DNA of 64,000 nucleotides, taken from an archaeon (lineage in GTDB: Archaea > Thermoproteota > Nitrososphaeria > Nitrososphaerales > Gagatemarchaeaceae). The stretch lies in NCBI GenBank assembly GCA_021827865.1, contig JAKAUC010000014.1, forward strand, positions 1-64,000, read 5' to 3'. Of this stretch, positions 1 to 7,546 are shown one piece after another. The position numbers were made by a program, and so were the translations under genes. The notes beneath the pieces were generated by a model, which was not told the origin of the DNA, made no database searches, and was given only the letters and a program-made list of their open reading frames with translations. The first letter of the stretch is position 1; every line of letters starts with the position of its first letter.

Positions 1-83
1 GATGACCTCATTGCTGCGTGCTGGCCAATCTCACAACCTGGGGGTCGCGGCGAGGTATAGCAGATGAGTTGCCATTTGGGTTC

Positions 84-677
84 CTAGTAGAGCATGTTCA
101 AGCGCTCGATGGTGGCGGACGCAGTGGCGAATTTCACCCCAGCATCCTTCATAGTCGCCAGCGCTCTGGCCTCGTCCCCCGGCCTTGCATTCACGGCCTT
201 GACGCAGTCCTCCAGTACGACCACGCTGAACCCTGCACGGCGCGCGTCCAAGGCGCTCTCCATGACGCAATAGTCGAAGGTCAGCCCTCCGATGTACATC
301 TCCTCCACCCCTAGGCTTTTCATCGCCCCTTCCAACCCGGTCCCCTGGAAGCCGGAATAGGCCTCCTTCGCGGGGTCGTCCCCCTTGCTGAAGACCGTGG
401 CCCCGGTGGGCACCCTGAGGTCGGGGTGGAACTTCGCTCCGGGGGTCCCCTGCACGCAGTGCCGCGGCCAGATGCCTCCCCGGCTTCGGAAGGAGATGTG
501 GTTGGGCGGGTGCCAGTCTCTGGTGAAGAACATCGGCAGCCCGAGCCTTGCGAAGGCCTCGATGGCAGCGTTGAGCCCCGGGACCACCTGGTCAGCGTCC
601 TCGACCGCGAGGGCGCCCCCCGGGCAGAAGTCCACCTGGACGTCGACCACTACCAGCGCCGGGCGCAACGGCGTCAC
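84..677 (-). CDS. pncA: Nicotinamidase (isochorismatase-like hydrolase)
   Basis: This enzyme deamidates nicotinamide to nicotinate for NAD salvage in the cytosol. The 197-residue protein opens with the cysteine-hydrolase strand and catalytic Asp12 (VVVDVQVDFCPGG, residues 9-21). A metal-site DWH motif lies near 54-56, a catalytic Lys in TVFSKGDD near 97, and the nucleophile Cys in FDYCVMES near 140. Length is normal for the family. The GTG start overlaps the stop of the upstream nicotinate phosphoribosyltransferase gene by 4 nt (GTGA), so the two are translationally coupled and act in consecutive steps. A related isochorismatase-fold amidase is the only realistic alternative. Confidence 0.92.
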   Translation of the reverse strand: MTPLRPALVVVDVQVDFCPGGALAVEDADQVVPGLNAAIEAFARLGLPMFFTRDWHPPNHISFRSRGGIWPRHCVQGTPGAKFHPDLRVPTGATVFSKGDDPAKEAYSGFQGTGLEGAMKSLGVEEMYIGGLTFDYCVMESALDARRAGFSVVVLEDCVKAVNARPGDEARALATMKDAGVKFATASATIERLNMLY

Positions 678-1894
678 CTCCAGATGAGGGCGGGGGTCGC
701 CCCCCTGAGCTGGTCCAGGTCGCCCCTGATCCTGGCTCTGAGCGTCTGGATGTCCTGGAAGCTCCCCACCAGCTTCCCGCCCTTCAGGACCTGCCTCAGC
801 ATTGGGGTGGAGCCCCGAGGCCTCGGCGAGCCCTCGAGAGCCACGGTGTCCCTGAAGCCTGCGGCCCTGTAGACCGCCTTCCGCCCTCCCAGCCCGCCCC
901 TCTTCGCCCTGAATTCCCTTTTAGCCGCTATCTCGACCTCGACTATCTTCGCGCTCAGGTCGATGACCGGGGGATAGGCGACCGCTGTCCCCACACCGTA
1001 GCCGTCGACGATGGGGTTGAGCTTCCCCATCGCTTCTTCGTCGAGCCGCCCAGAGGCTATGATCTTGACGTCCTTCCCCCCGCGTATGTCCAGCTCCCAG
1101 CGGACCTCTTCGGCGATCTTGGTGAAGTCACCGCGCCTCGACGCCGGGGTGTCCAGCCTGACCCCCCAGAGCTTGGAGCCGAGGACTTCGAGGGCTTTGA
1201 TGGACTCCGCCTTCTCGTCCCAGAAGGTGTCGACGAGCGCGACCCGGGGGGTGCTCCTGGGCACGGTCTCGTCGAAGAGTCGCCATGCCTTCTCTTGGCT
1301 CCCCAGTATCTGGACGAGGGCGTGCGGCATCGTCCCGGACGGCTCAAGGCCCAGGAGCCTCGCCCCCAGGACGTTTGAGACGCCGTCGAAGCCGGCCACA
1401 TAGCACGCCCGCTCCACCAGGGGGGCGAGGGCTGGGTGCACCCTCCTGGTGCCGAAGCTAAGGAGGAGCTTCGAGCCCGCGGCCTGCCTGAACTTTGCCG
1501 CCCTAGTCGAGATGCTGGTGGATGAAGAAAGGAGGCCCAGCAGCGGAGTCTCATACTCCGCGAAGTCAGAGTATCTGCCCTCGATGGTAAGGAGCGGCTC
1601 GTAGATGGCGGTGCTCCTGTCAGCCACGAAGACCGACCCCTCGTCGAAGGCCCAGACGTCCACCGGGAGCCCCTCCAGCAGCTTGGCTGCTTCGTAGACG
1701 CCGGTGAGGACCCCCCAGTTGTCGGGGTAGGGGACGTCGCGCGCGAAAATCTCCATGACCACCCTCGTGTCGATGTTGTTCCGCCTGAGGACCTTCTTCG
1801 TGTGAAGGAAGTAGGCGTCGGTGGTCGCAGCTGTCCTGATCTCCTTCTCCGTGGCCAGCCAGAAGAGCCGGTCGTCCAGGTCGGTGCGGGGCAT
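674..1894 (-). CDS. pncB: Nicotinate phosphoribosyltransferase
   Basis: The 406-residue protein matches archaeal nicotinate phosphoribosyltransferases, which convert nicotinate and PRPP to nicotinate mononucleotide. The recognisable features are the N-terminal TTDAYFLHT region, the central SFGTRRVHPAL motif and the phosphate-binding strand DVKIIASGRLDEE. It is the first gene of a two-gene operon with pncA, which overlaps its stop by 4 nt, so nicotinamide is taken to nicotinate mononucleotide by adjacent genes. The ATG start at 1894 is preceded by only a weak AT-rich stretch. Nothing is missing relative to family length. Confidence 0.92.
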   Translation of the reverse strand: MPRTDLDDRLFWLATEKEIRTAATTDAYFLHTKKVLRRNNIDTRVVMEIFARDVPYPDNWGVLTGVYEAAKLLEGLPVDVWAFDEGSVFVADRSTAIYEPLLTIEGRYSDFAEYETPLLGLLSSSTSISTRAAKFRQAAGSKLLLSFGTRRVHPALAPLVERACYVAGFDGVSNVLGARLLGLEPSGTMPHALVQILGSQEKAWRLFDETVPRSTPRVALVDTFWDEKAESIKALEVLGSKLWGVRLDTPASRRGDFTKIAEEVRWELDIRGGKDVKIIASGRLDEEAMGKLNPIVDGYGVGTAVAYPPVIDLSAKIVEVEIAAKREFRAKRGGLGGRKAVYRAAGFRDTVALEGSPRPRGSTPMLRQVLKGGKLVGSFQDIQTLRARIRGDLDQLRGATPALIWR

Positions 1895-1962
1895 TGGGAC
1901 CAGGGAGGGGACCGGCCGGAAAAAGGGTTTCCCCTGGCCGCGAGGTGGAGGAGGGCGACTAA

Positions 1963-1971
1963 GCCTTAAAC
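1963..1971 (+). promoter_or_regulatory. TATA-like box of tRNA-Ala
   Basis: The AT-rich stretch CCTTAAAC lies 28-36 nt before the mature tRNA 5' end, in otherwise GC-rich sequence. This is the expected spacing for an archaeal TBP site. Confidence 0.6.
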
Positions 1972-1998
1972 GCGGAAGGCGTCAGGGCGGAAACCGGT

Positions 1999-2071
1999 GG
2001 GCCGGTAGTTCAGCGGTACGAACGTCCGCCTCGCACGCGGAAGGTCGGGGGTTCAATTCCCCCCCGGTCCA
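1999..2071 (+). tRNA. tRNA-Ala(CGC)
   Basis: A complete cloverleaf folds by eye. The 7-bp acceptor stem (1999-2005 with 2064-2070) contains G3:U70, the alanine identity pair. The D stem is GTTC/GAAC, the anticodon stem TCCGC/GCGGA encloses loop CTCGCAC with anticodon CGC, and the T stem is GGGGG/CCCCC with loop TTCAATT. The discriminator base is A at 2071. There is no intron, because the anticodon loop is exactly 7 nt, and the 3' CCA is not encoded (the genome reads ACCT). It decodes GCG, a codon expected to be frequent in a GC-rich genome. Confidence 0.95.
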
Positions 2072-2170
2072 CCTTCCGGTTGTTCCTAGCGTCCGTTAGC
2101 TCCCTGATACGATAGGGCACCAGCGCGAAGGCCGAGACCTCGACCCTCGTGGCCGCCGCTGCGACGGTGT

Positions 2171-3163
2171 CTAAACGGTCGGAGAAGGTTCAGCGCGGAA
2201 AAGGATGGCCTCAGCAGGCTCTGCCTCGGGAAGCCCGAGCTGCTTGCCCAGGTCGGCCCTCAGTCCCTTGTACCTGTTCCTGACCGTGACCTCGGTGACG
2301 CCGGACGCCTCCGCTATCTCCTTCTGGGTCTTTACCTCCCCCTCCATCACCCCTGCGAGGTAGAGGGAAGCTGCCGCCAGCCCCATGGGGGACTTGCCGG
2401 CGGAAATTTCCCTTTCCTCGGTTATCCTCACTATCTCGATGGCCTTGCGCGCGACCTTTTCGGACAGCCCCACCCTGGAGGCGATTCTGTTGACGCTCCG
2501 GGCGGCGTCGGCCACGGGCATCGTCAGGTCCATCTCCCTCAGGAGAATGCGGTAATCCCTGGCTACTGCCTTCTTCTCCAGGTTGTTGGCCGCCGCGATG
2601 TCCTTGAGCGTCCTGGGCGTCTCAGTGTCCCTCATGGCCGCGTATAGCGCGGCAGCGGTGATGCCTATTATGGAGCGTCCCCTGAGGAGGCCCCTCTCGA
2701 GCGCCTTCCTGTAGATGTAGGCCGCCCTCTCTCTCACCGCCTGGGAGGTGCCGAGCTTGTCTGCCATCTTCTCGAGCTCACGCAGGGCGATGCTGAGGTT
2801 CTTCTCTTGGGCGCCGAAGGCCGGGGAGCGGTTGTCCCACTTCCTCAGCCTGTCAATGGTGGTGCGCATGGGCGATGCGAACGACCTGCCTGAGGCGTCC
2901 CTGTTCGAGCTGCCTATCATGGTGGAGAGACCCATGTCCCTGTACGTGATGGACGTTGGGGCACCGGCGCGGGCCCTGTCCTGCCCCTTCTCGTCGCTGA
3001 AAGAGCGCCACTCCGGCCCCTGGTCGATCGACTTCTCGGTTATGACGAACCCGCAGTTACCGCAGGTGAGTTCGCCGGTGTTGACGTCCTCTACCAGCGT
3101 CCTCTTGCCGCAGTGGGGGCATCTATCCGAAACCTGGAGCGCCGAAGTTCTAGAATATCTCAT
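2171..3163 (-). CDS. tfb: Transcription initiation factor TFB
   Basis: Archaeal TFIIB homologue that bridges TBP-DNA and RNA polymerase. It has an N-terminal zinc ribbon (CPHC then CGNC), a linker with the B-reader-like region, and two cyclin-fold repeats. The second repeat carries the TFB signature SPMGLAAASLYLAG and ends with a recognition helix (EASGVTEVTVRNRYKGL). The open reading frame extends upstream to a TTG at 3178. However, the TATA-like box at 3195-3203 would place the transcript start near 3172, inside that extension, so the ATG at 3163 (330 residues) is the better start. No neighbouring gene shares its orientation closely, so it is probably monocistronic. Confidence 0.95.
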   Translation of the reverse strand: MRYSRTSALQVSDRCPHCGKRTLVEDVNTGELTCGNCGFVITEKSIDQGPEWRSFSDEKGQDRARAGAPTSITYRDMGLSTMIGSSNRDASGRSFASPMRTTIDRLRKWDNRSPAFGAQEKNLSIALRELEKMADKLGTSQAVRERAAYIYRKALERGLLRGRSIIGITAAALYAAMRDTETPRTLKDIAAANNLEKKAVARDYRILLREMDLTMPVADAARSVNRIASRVGLSEKVARKAIEIVRITEEREISAGKSPMGLAAASLYLAGVMEGEVKTQKEIAEASGVTEVTVRNRYKGLRADLGKQLGLPEAEPAEAILFRAEPSPTV

Positions 3164-3194
3164 GGTATAACTATACAACTAACCGGTGGTATCC

Positions 3195-3203
3195 CTATAT
3201 AAG
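3195..3203 (-). promoter_or_regulatory. TATA-like box of tfb
   Basis: On the minus strand this reads CTTATATAG, 32-40 nt upstream of the ATG at 3163. It predicts a transcript start near 3172 and a leader of about 10 nt, which argues against the TTG at 3178. Confidence 0.6.
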
Positions 3204-3630
3204 CATGGTAGTATTCCCGTAGTTAGTTACCACTCCTGAGTTTACCAATGGAGTATGAGTCTATAGGGTTCCATGAAGCGTCGTCCGCTTCAACCAGGTG
3301 GTGGCTGGCGGAGAGGGCAGTCCGGCGGCGACCCAGGCATCTACGGGTCGGCTGGAAGCAGACGCCAGCAAGGGAATGGAGGATTGCCCGGAGAACTTGG
3401 TCTCCACCGTCCCTTCTCCTCACCCTCGTTGAGCGCCTGGCGCGCTATGGTCGGGGTGGGACCAGCGACACCCCCGAAGACCAGCGCCTCCTTGGGGCAT
3501 CTCGGCCATGACTATGGCTGTCTCGCTCAGGGTGATCATGCCCCCCGATGATCGCGCAGAGGCCGACGGCCGATGCTATTGTTGGCGTCTTTCTGCGCGT
3601 TCTCCGCTCATGGCCAGCCGCCGGGCTGCA
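3204..3630 (+). other. Gene-free interval upstream of tfb
   Basis: I find no convincing gene here. Short open frames exist on both strands but lack family motifs and have the base bias of noise. On the minus strand around 3450-3540, two short pieces in different frames (LSETAIVMAEM, and a Gly-Gly-Val block, VFGGVAGPTPTIARQAL) faintly recall the C-terminal half of a Kae1/TsaD-type protein. The match is too short to call a pseudogene. Confidence 0.4.
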
Positions 3631-4227
3631 TCAGGCAGGGCGGGGGTCTGCCGTCTCCCCGGCCGCGTGTGGTGAGGGGAGGTCCCTTCCCGGCACCACA
3701 TAGAGCGAGATCTCGTCTTTCGAATCCCTCGACGTCGGGGACCAGTCGTCGAACGTCCAAACGTAGGAAACCACCCTGGCCCCGGGCTTTAGCTCAGAGA
3801 GGAGCTTCGCCTTCAGCCGCCGGTTCGCTCCCTTGGATAGGAAGAGAGTGACCACCGTCGCTTCGCTGAGATCCACGTGAAAGAAGTTCCCCCAGACCAC
3901 CCTCACCTGGCCCTTGAGCCTGTGAACGCCTACCGCGAACCTGGAGAGTAGCACGCGGATTGGGTCAGCCTCCACCCCGACAGCTCTGGCGTGGTAGGTC
4001 TTCGCCGCCTCCACTATGATCCTCCCGTCCCCTGAGCCGAGGTCGTACACAACGTCCGAGGGCCCGGCGTCGCACATTTCGAGCATCTTCCTCACCTTCC
4101 GCCTCGAGGTGGGCTGCCAACCCGCGCCGATGGATGCTGACCACAGCAGGAACACCCCCGAGACCAGCGCCAGGGCGATGAGCGCCCACCCAAGAACAGC
4201 GGCCAATCTGGTCCGCGGAGGGAGCAC
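3631..4227 (-). CDS. Membrane-anchored class I SAM-dependent methyltransferase (lysine methyltransferase-like)
   Basis: The 198-residue protein has one N-terminal membrane segment (about residues 8-29) followed by a compact Rossmann methyltransferase domain. Motif I is VVYDLGSGDGRI (about 59-70), with an acidic loop GVEADP after the second strand. The arrangement of one membrane helix, a PTSRRKVRKMLEM lead-in and the YDLGSGDGRI motif resembles the FAM173/ATPSCKMT family and archaeal aKMT-type protein-lysine methyltransferases. A protein Lys substrate at the membrane is therefore plausible but inferred. The GTG start at 4227 lies 45 nt downstream of the Nob1 stop, so the two genes probably share a transcript. 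Confidence 0.75.
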   Translation of the reverse strand: MLPPRTRLAAVLGWALIALALVSGVFLLWSASIGAGWQPTSRRKVRKMLEMCDAGPSDVVYDLGSGDGRIIVEAAKTYHARAVGVEADPIRVLLSRFAVGVHRLKGQVRVVWGNFFHVDLSEATVVTLFLSKGANRRLKAKLLSELKPGARVVSYVWTFDDWSPTSRDSKDEISLYVVPGRDLPSPHAAGETADPRPA

Positions 4228-4272
4228 CGGAGATAAGGCTGTTTCGAGAGGCGTCTCGGGCGGCGGGTCGGC

Positions 4273-4767
4273 TCAGCTGTTCGAAGCTTTTCTCACGAGC
4301 TGAGTGCCGCAGATGGGGCACGTGGTGAGCTTCGGGTTGGTGTAAGTCTTGCCGCACCCCCTGCAGTACATCTTCCAGGTGGTGTTCTTCCATTCCCCTC
4401 CCTTCAGGGAGGTCGGAGCCAGTGGGATGGAGAGGACTTCGGCGACGTTCCGGATCGCAAAGTCGTCGGAGACGAGGCTCACCCCGCCTTCGCTCTTCTT
4501 CAGGTCGAGCCCCAGGGCCAGGAGCGAGAGGTCGGTCTGGGACAGGGCCCGGATGTCCCCGGTCTTCGCTGCCGTCGCCTTCACCTGGCCGAGCGACTCT
4601 TGGGAGGGCTCAGTAACCTGCACCCTGGTGTGGATGAGGGAGGACCCGACACTGTGGTGTTTCACCTCTTCAAGAACCAGGTATGTCGTGTAGTACCGCC
4701 CGTTCCCCTGGTATGGTATCCCTGCGTAGAAGGCCGTGGAGTCGAGGACGTATGCCGGGTCAGACAA
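4273..4767 (-). CDS. nob1: Nob1-like rRNA maturation endoribonuclease (PIN domain plus zinc ribbon)
   Basis: The 164-residue protein has an N-terminal PIN nuclease domain and a C-terminal zinc ribbon, the architecture of archaeal Nob1, which cleaves at the 3' end of pre-16S rRNA. Acidic PIN residues are Asp9 in VLDSTAF, Glu34 in LVLEEV, Asp79 and Asp101/102. The ribbon cysteines are at 135, 138, 150 and 153 (CRGC, CPIC). The start codon is TTG. It is divergent from the eIF5A gene and upstream of the methyltransferase gene on the same strand. Confidence 0.92.
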   Translation of the reverse strand: MSDPAYVLDSTAFYAGIPYQGNGRYYTTYLVLEEVKHHSVGSSLIHTRVQVTEPSQESLGQVKATAAKTGDIRALSQTDLSLLALGLDLKKSEGGVSLVSDDFAIRNVAEVLSIPLAPTSLKGGEWKNTTWKMYCRGCGKTYTNPKLTTCPICGTQLVRKASNS

Positions 4768-4866
4768 TTGGGAGTGCCTTCAAAGAATCAATCTTGCCCT
4801 GGGGATGAATGCTCGTCAGTCTTTGGCGTCGTCAATAGCTCGTGCGATTGGTCTGCCGGGTGAGAC

Positions 4867-4876
4867 ATTTATTTAG
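4867..4876 (+). promoter_or_regulatory. TATA-like box of eIF5A
   Basis: ATTTATTTAG stands out in GC-rich sequence 30-39 nt before the TTG start at 4906, giving a predicted leader of about 10 nt or less. Confidence 0.6.
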
Positions 4877-4905
4877 CTTCCCTCGCGAGGCAGGCCTGCT
4901 TATCC

Positions 4906-5316
4906 TTGAGCAGACCAGCGGAACTTGGCAGTGTTAAGGAAGGTAGCTACATCATTATCGATGATGAACCGTGCAAGGTCGTGAGCCGCGAACACTTCAA
5001 GCCCGGGAAGCACGGGAGCGCCAAGGTGAGGCTGGTCGCTATCTCTCTGTTCACCGGGTCGAAGAAGAGCTACGTCTCCCCGGCAGAGTCCAGGGTCGAC
5101 ATACCGATGATCGACAAGAGGTCGGGTCAGGTTACCACCATCATGGATAACACTGTGCAGATTATGGACCTCCAGACCTTCGAGGTCCTTGAGACCGCCA
5201 AGCCCAGCGCGGAGGAGATGGCCGAGCTCAACGGCACCCTCGCGCCCGGCGCCGAGGTGGAGTACTGGACGATGCTGGGCCGGAACAGGATAATGCGAAT
5301 CAAAGGCAGCAGCTGA
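4906..5316 (+). CDS. eif5A: Translation factor eIF5A (hypusine-containing)
   Basis: The 136-residue protein has the two-domain eIF5A fold, an SH3-like domain followed by an OB domain, and promotes peptide bond formation on stalled ribosomes. The hypusination loop KPGKHGSAK is intact, with the modified lysine at Lys35. The start is TTG, supported by the family N-terminus (residue 1 about 34 before the modified Lys) and by the upstream TATA-like box. It is a single gene divergent from nob1. Confidence 0.96.
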   Translation: MSRPAELGSVKEGSYIIIDDEPCKVVSREHFKPGKHGSAKVRLVAISLFTGSKKSYVSPAESRVDIPMIDKRSGQVTTIMDNTVQIMDLQTFEVLETAKPSAEEMAELNGTLAPGAEVEYWTMLGRNRIMRIKGSS

Positions 5317-5394
5317 AGTCCGGCGCCTTCAAAGCTCCTAGAAAGCGCGTTCAAATCTGTAGGTTTAACCTCGGACCGGCGGCCTTGTCCGTCG

Positions 5395-6360
5395 ATGAAA
5401 AATTCAACGAAGAGGATAGTCCCTCTCACAGCGCTCGCAGTGCTTCTCCTATCACTGGCACCAATGGTCAATGCGTCCACGCTAACCGTCGACCTCAACC
5501 CGCAGACGCAGACTGCGAAAGTCAACAGCGTCAGCGTCACCAAGATCGTCTTCACGTATCCTGCCAACTCCACGATTTCGAATTTCCTCGAGAACGTGAG
5601 CTCTTCGGTCAAGCTCAACTCTTCATACACCGGCGGAACAGGCGTCCAGGAGCTTCAGGGTAGCTTCGACAACGAGGACAACCACATCTCCGTGCAGAAC
5701 ATGACCGTCGCCCTCGACTATTCCGCGAAGGGCAACTCCACAACGCTCGTCATCAACAAGCTGACCAACGTCACCTCCTGGGTCACCGGCGTCTTCAAGG
5801 TGGTCAACGGGACGGTGCAGGCGGACCTCGGCTGGCGGGCCTTCGTGGTCCGTGGGGCCATGAACCTGGATATGCACGACCACATGGTGGACATCAACAT
5901 GGTCGGATCGACCGTCCAAGATTCGCTCTCCACCCACGCCTTCGCCCTCGGATTTCTTCTGAGCGCCTTCGGCGGGAGCAGCGTCTGGAACAGCCCGACC
6001 CTCAATTTCACGGCACTGAACACTCCGCTGAGCACCTGGACCAAGAACTACGACGCGGCCACCAACACTACCACATTCGAGAAAGCCATCTCCGGCCAGT
6101 CGACCTTCTCGGCGTCCTTCGACGAAAACGGCCAGCACTACACCCTGTCTGAGGTCTCTGACCCTACGGGCGTGGTGGCGGTTCATGGCTATGCCAACGC
6201 CCAGGGCAACTCCCTAGTCATCGCGCCGGCCCCTGCGACATCGGCAGACGTCTTCGCTGCGGGCGCCTCCATAGCTGTAGTGGCGGCGGCTGCGGTCGGA
6301 TATCTGTACTTCAGGTCGCGGAAGCCGAAACCCTCTGGGAGCGCTCCTCTACCCATCTAG
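5395..6360 (+). CDS. Secreted, C-terminally membrane-anchored surface protein of unknown function
   Basis: I do not recognise the family. The 321-residue protein has a classic signal peptide (residues about 1-28: basic start, hydrophobic core, cleavage near VNA-STL). A long Thr/Ser/Asn-rich exterior domain has many N-x-S/T sequons, and a C-terminal membrane helix (about 288-307) is followed by a basic RSRKPKP stop-transfer tail. This topology fits a cell-surface or S-layer-associated protein. A TATA-like stretch (GGTTTAAC, 5362-5369) lies about 29 nt before the ATG, which indicates leaderless expression. The next gene downstream encodes another membrane-anchored exported protein. Confidence 0.7.
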   Translation: MKNSTKRIVPLTALAVLLLSLAPMVNASTLTVDLNPQTQTAKVNSVSVTKIVFTYPANSTISNFLENVSSSVKLNSSYTGGTGVQELQGSFDNEDNHISVQNMTVALDYSAKGNSTTLVINKLTNVTSWVTGVFKVVNGTVQADLGWRAFVVRGAMNLDMHDHMVDINMVGSTVQDSLSTHAFALGFLLSAFGGSSVWNSPTLNFTALNTPLSTWTKNYDAATNTTTFEKAISGQSTFSASFDENGQHYTLSEVSDPTGVVAVHGYANAQGNSLVIAPAPATSADVFAAGASIAVVAAAAVGYLYFRSRKPKPSGSAPLPI

Positions 6361-6577
6361 GCGGAGGGCCCCTCCGGGCTCTCCGTTCCGATTTTCTTGA
6401 GGGGAGACCTCTGGTCTCGCTCCGAACAGGCAACTCTTGGGCGTGAGGAGGCCCCGAGCTTCGCAGCCAGAGCCCTGATGGATCACCGGAGTACGCTCCG
6501 AGAGGACCACCCATCCGTTCGCAAACTCGAGGCCAGGCGACTTTAGATAGTAGCGCGCCGGGGTAGCCCCAGAAACG

Positions 6578-7063
6578 ATGCGGGCTTCTGGAAAGGTGGT
6601 TGTGGCTATACTGATCGGAGCCATAGCTTTCGGGCTTTTCATCGGGTACCTCGCGTATACCAACGCCCTCTTCCCTCAGAAGCAGGCATCGTTCGGGAAC
6701 TACGCTACTGTGGTCTCGACTTATTTCAACGGGACGGAGGTGGCATTCAACGTCCGCTGGGACAATGCTAGCGCCCTCCCTCTCAAAGTACAGCTCACTT
6801 CTACCGTATCTACCCAGGCGGACTCTCCGGTGTGCATGGCGGGACTGTCGTCGGTGACGAGCGGGCAGATGCTGTTCTTGCCGTTCGCGGTGAGCCCCCC
6901 CTCGGGGACGCTCGCGAACGTAGACCTGTCCATTGCGGCCAAGGATTTGGCCACCGGGAACCAGTTCACTATCATCTACAACCTGCACAACATCACCGCG
7001 GACAATGCGACCATCACCCCCATCGGCCCCATCTGCGAACTCCCACCTGGGACGAGCGGCTGA
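6578..7063 (+). CDS. Membrane-anchored exported protein of unknown function
   Basis: The 161-residue protein begins with a short basic segment and an uncleaved signal-anchor helix (about residues 7-26). An extracytoplasmic beta-rich domain follows with several N-x-T/S sequons (NGTE, NITA, NATI) and two cysteines (in SPVCMAG and PICELP) that could form a disulphide. The CTTTAGATAG box at 6541-6550 is about 30 nt upstream of the ATG. No metal-binding or enzyme motif is evident. Position next to a surface protein and upstream of the respiratory block suggests an envelope role only. Confidence 0.65.
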   Translation: MRASGKVVVAILIGAIAFGLFIGYLAYTNALFPQKQASFGNYATVVSTYFNGTEVAFNVRWDNASALPLKVQLTSTVSTQADSPVCMAGLSSVTSGQMLFLPFAVSPPSGTLANVDLSIAAKDLATGNQFTIIYNLHNITADNATITPIGPICELPPGTSG

Positions 7064-7170
7064 ACGGGCCCAGCAGTCCATTCGACCAGGAACCAGGCTG
7101 CCCAACAGCGGCAGCCTGCGTGGAACCACGCGGGTATCCTGTGCCGAGGGGCCGCTCGGAGCGCGCGCAA

Positions 7171-7359
7171 TCAGATTAGAAGCTGGGCACGGCGAGTCGC
7201 CACCCCGGCCTGGTCCAGTAATTCGACCTCCCGCCTTATCCTGTAGCGAACGAGCCGCGAGAGGTTGTAGGCCATCGCCCTCAGGCCCACCCCCAAGATT
7301 TTAAATGCGGGTGAACGAGAGTTCGTTCTGACGCCCAGTCGGCGTGTCGAAAATGCTAC
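7171..7359 (-). pseudogene. Remnant of a DDE transposase C-terminus
   Basis: On the minus strand about 62 codons read like the last segment of an IS4/IS5-type DDE transposase. There is an AFSTRRLGVRTNSRS block (compare the usual E-x-x-F-S-x-x-K-R-x-F-G region), then GLRAMAYNLSRLVRYRIR and a short basic tail to the stop. The catalytic part and the inverted repeats are absent, so this is only a relic. It lies just upstream of the respiratory block. The similarity is judged by eye from the motif pattern. Confidence 0.45.
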
Positions 7360-7546
7360 GGTGCCCAGACGGCTTACGGGAGCCACCCGATCGATTACCA
7401 TTGTCGCGCTGCGAAACCCGGGGAAACCGGAGCCCCGCTCTCCTGAGAGCGTGCCCGAAAGTATCGCGCCAGCGTGGGCTGTCTTGCCACCCTGAGGTCT
7501 CGGCCAACGGGCGGCCCGAGCCGCAGGTCCAGGAGCCTGTCTGAAA
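7360..7546 (+). other. Untranslated leader or gene-free spacer upstream of the Fe-S membrane protein
   Basis: There is no gene here. An AT-rich ATTTTAAAT stretch at about 7297-7305 lies inside the transposase relic. It is the only good TATA candidate for the downstream gene and would give a leader of roughly 220 nt. No known RNA motif (SRP, RNase P, riboswitch) was recognised in it. Confidence 0.3.

Noticed and set aside
3440-3540. Minus-strand pieces resembling a Kae1/TsaD C-terminal region
   Set aside because: Only two short blocks in different frames, with the intervening helix missing; similarity is too weak to call a pseudogene.
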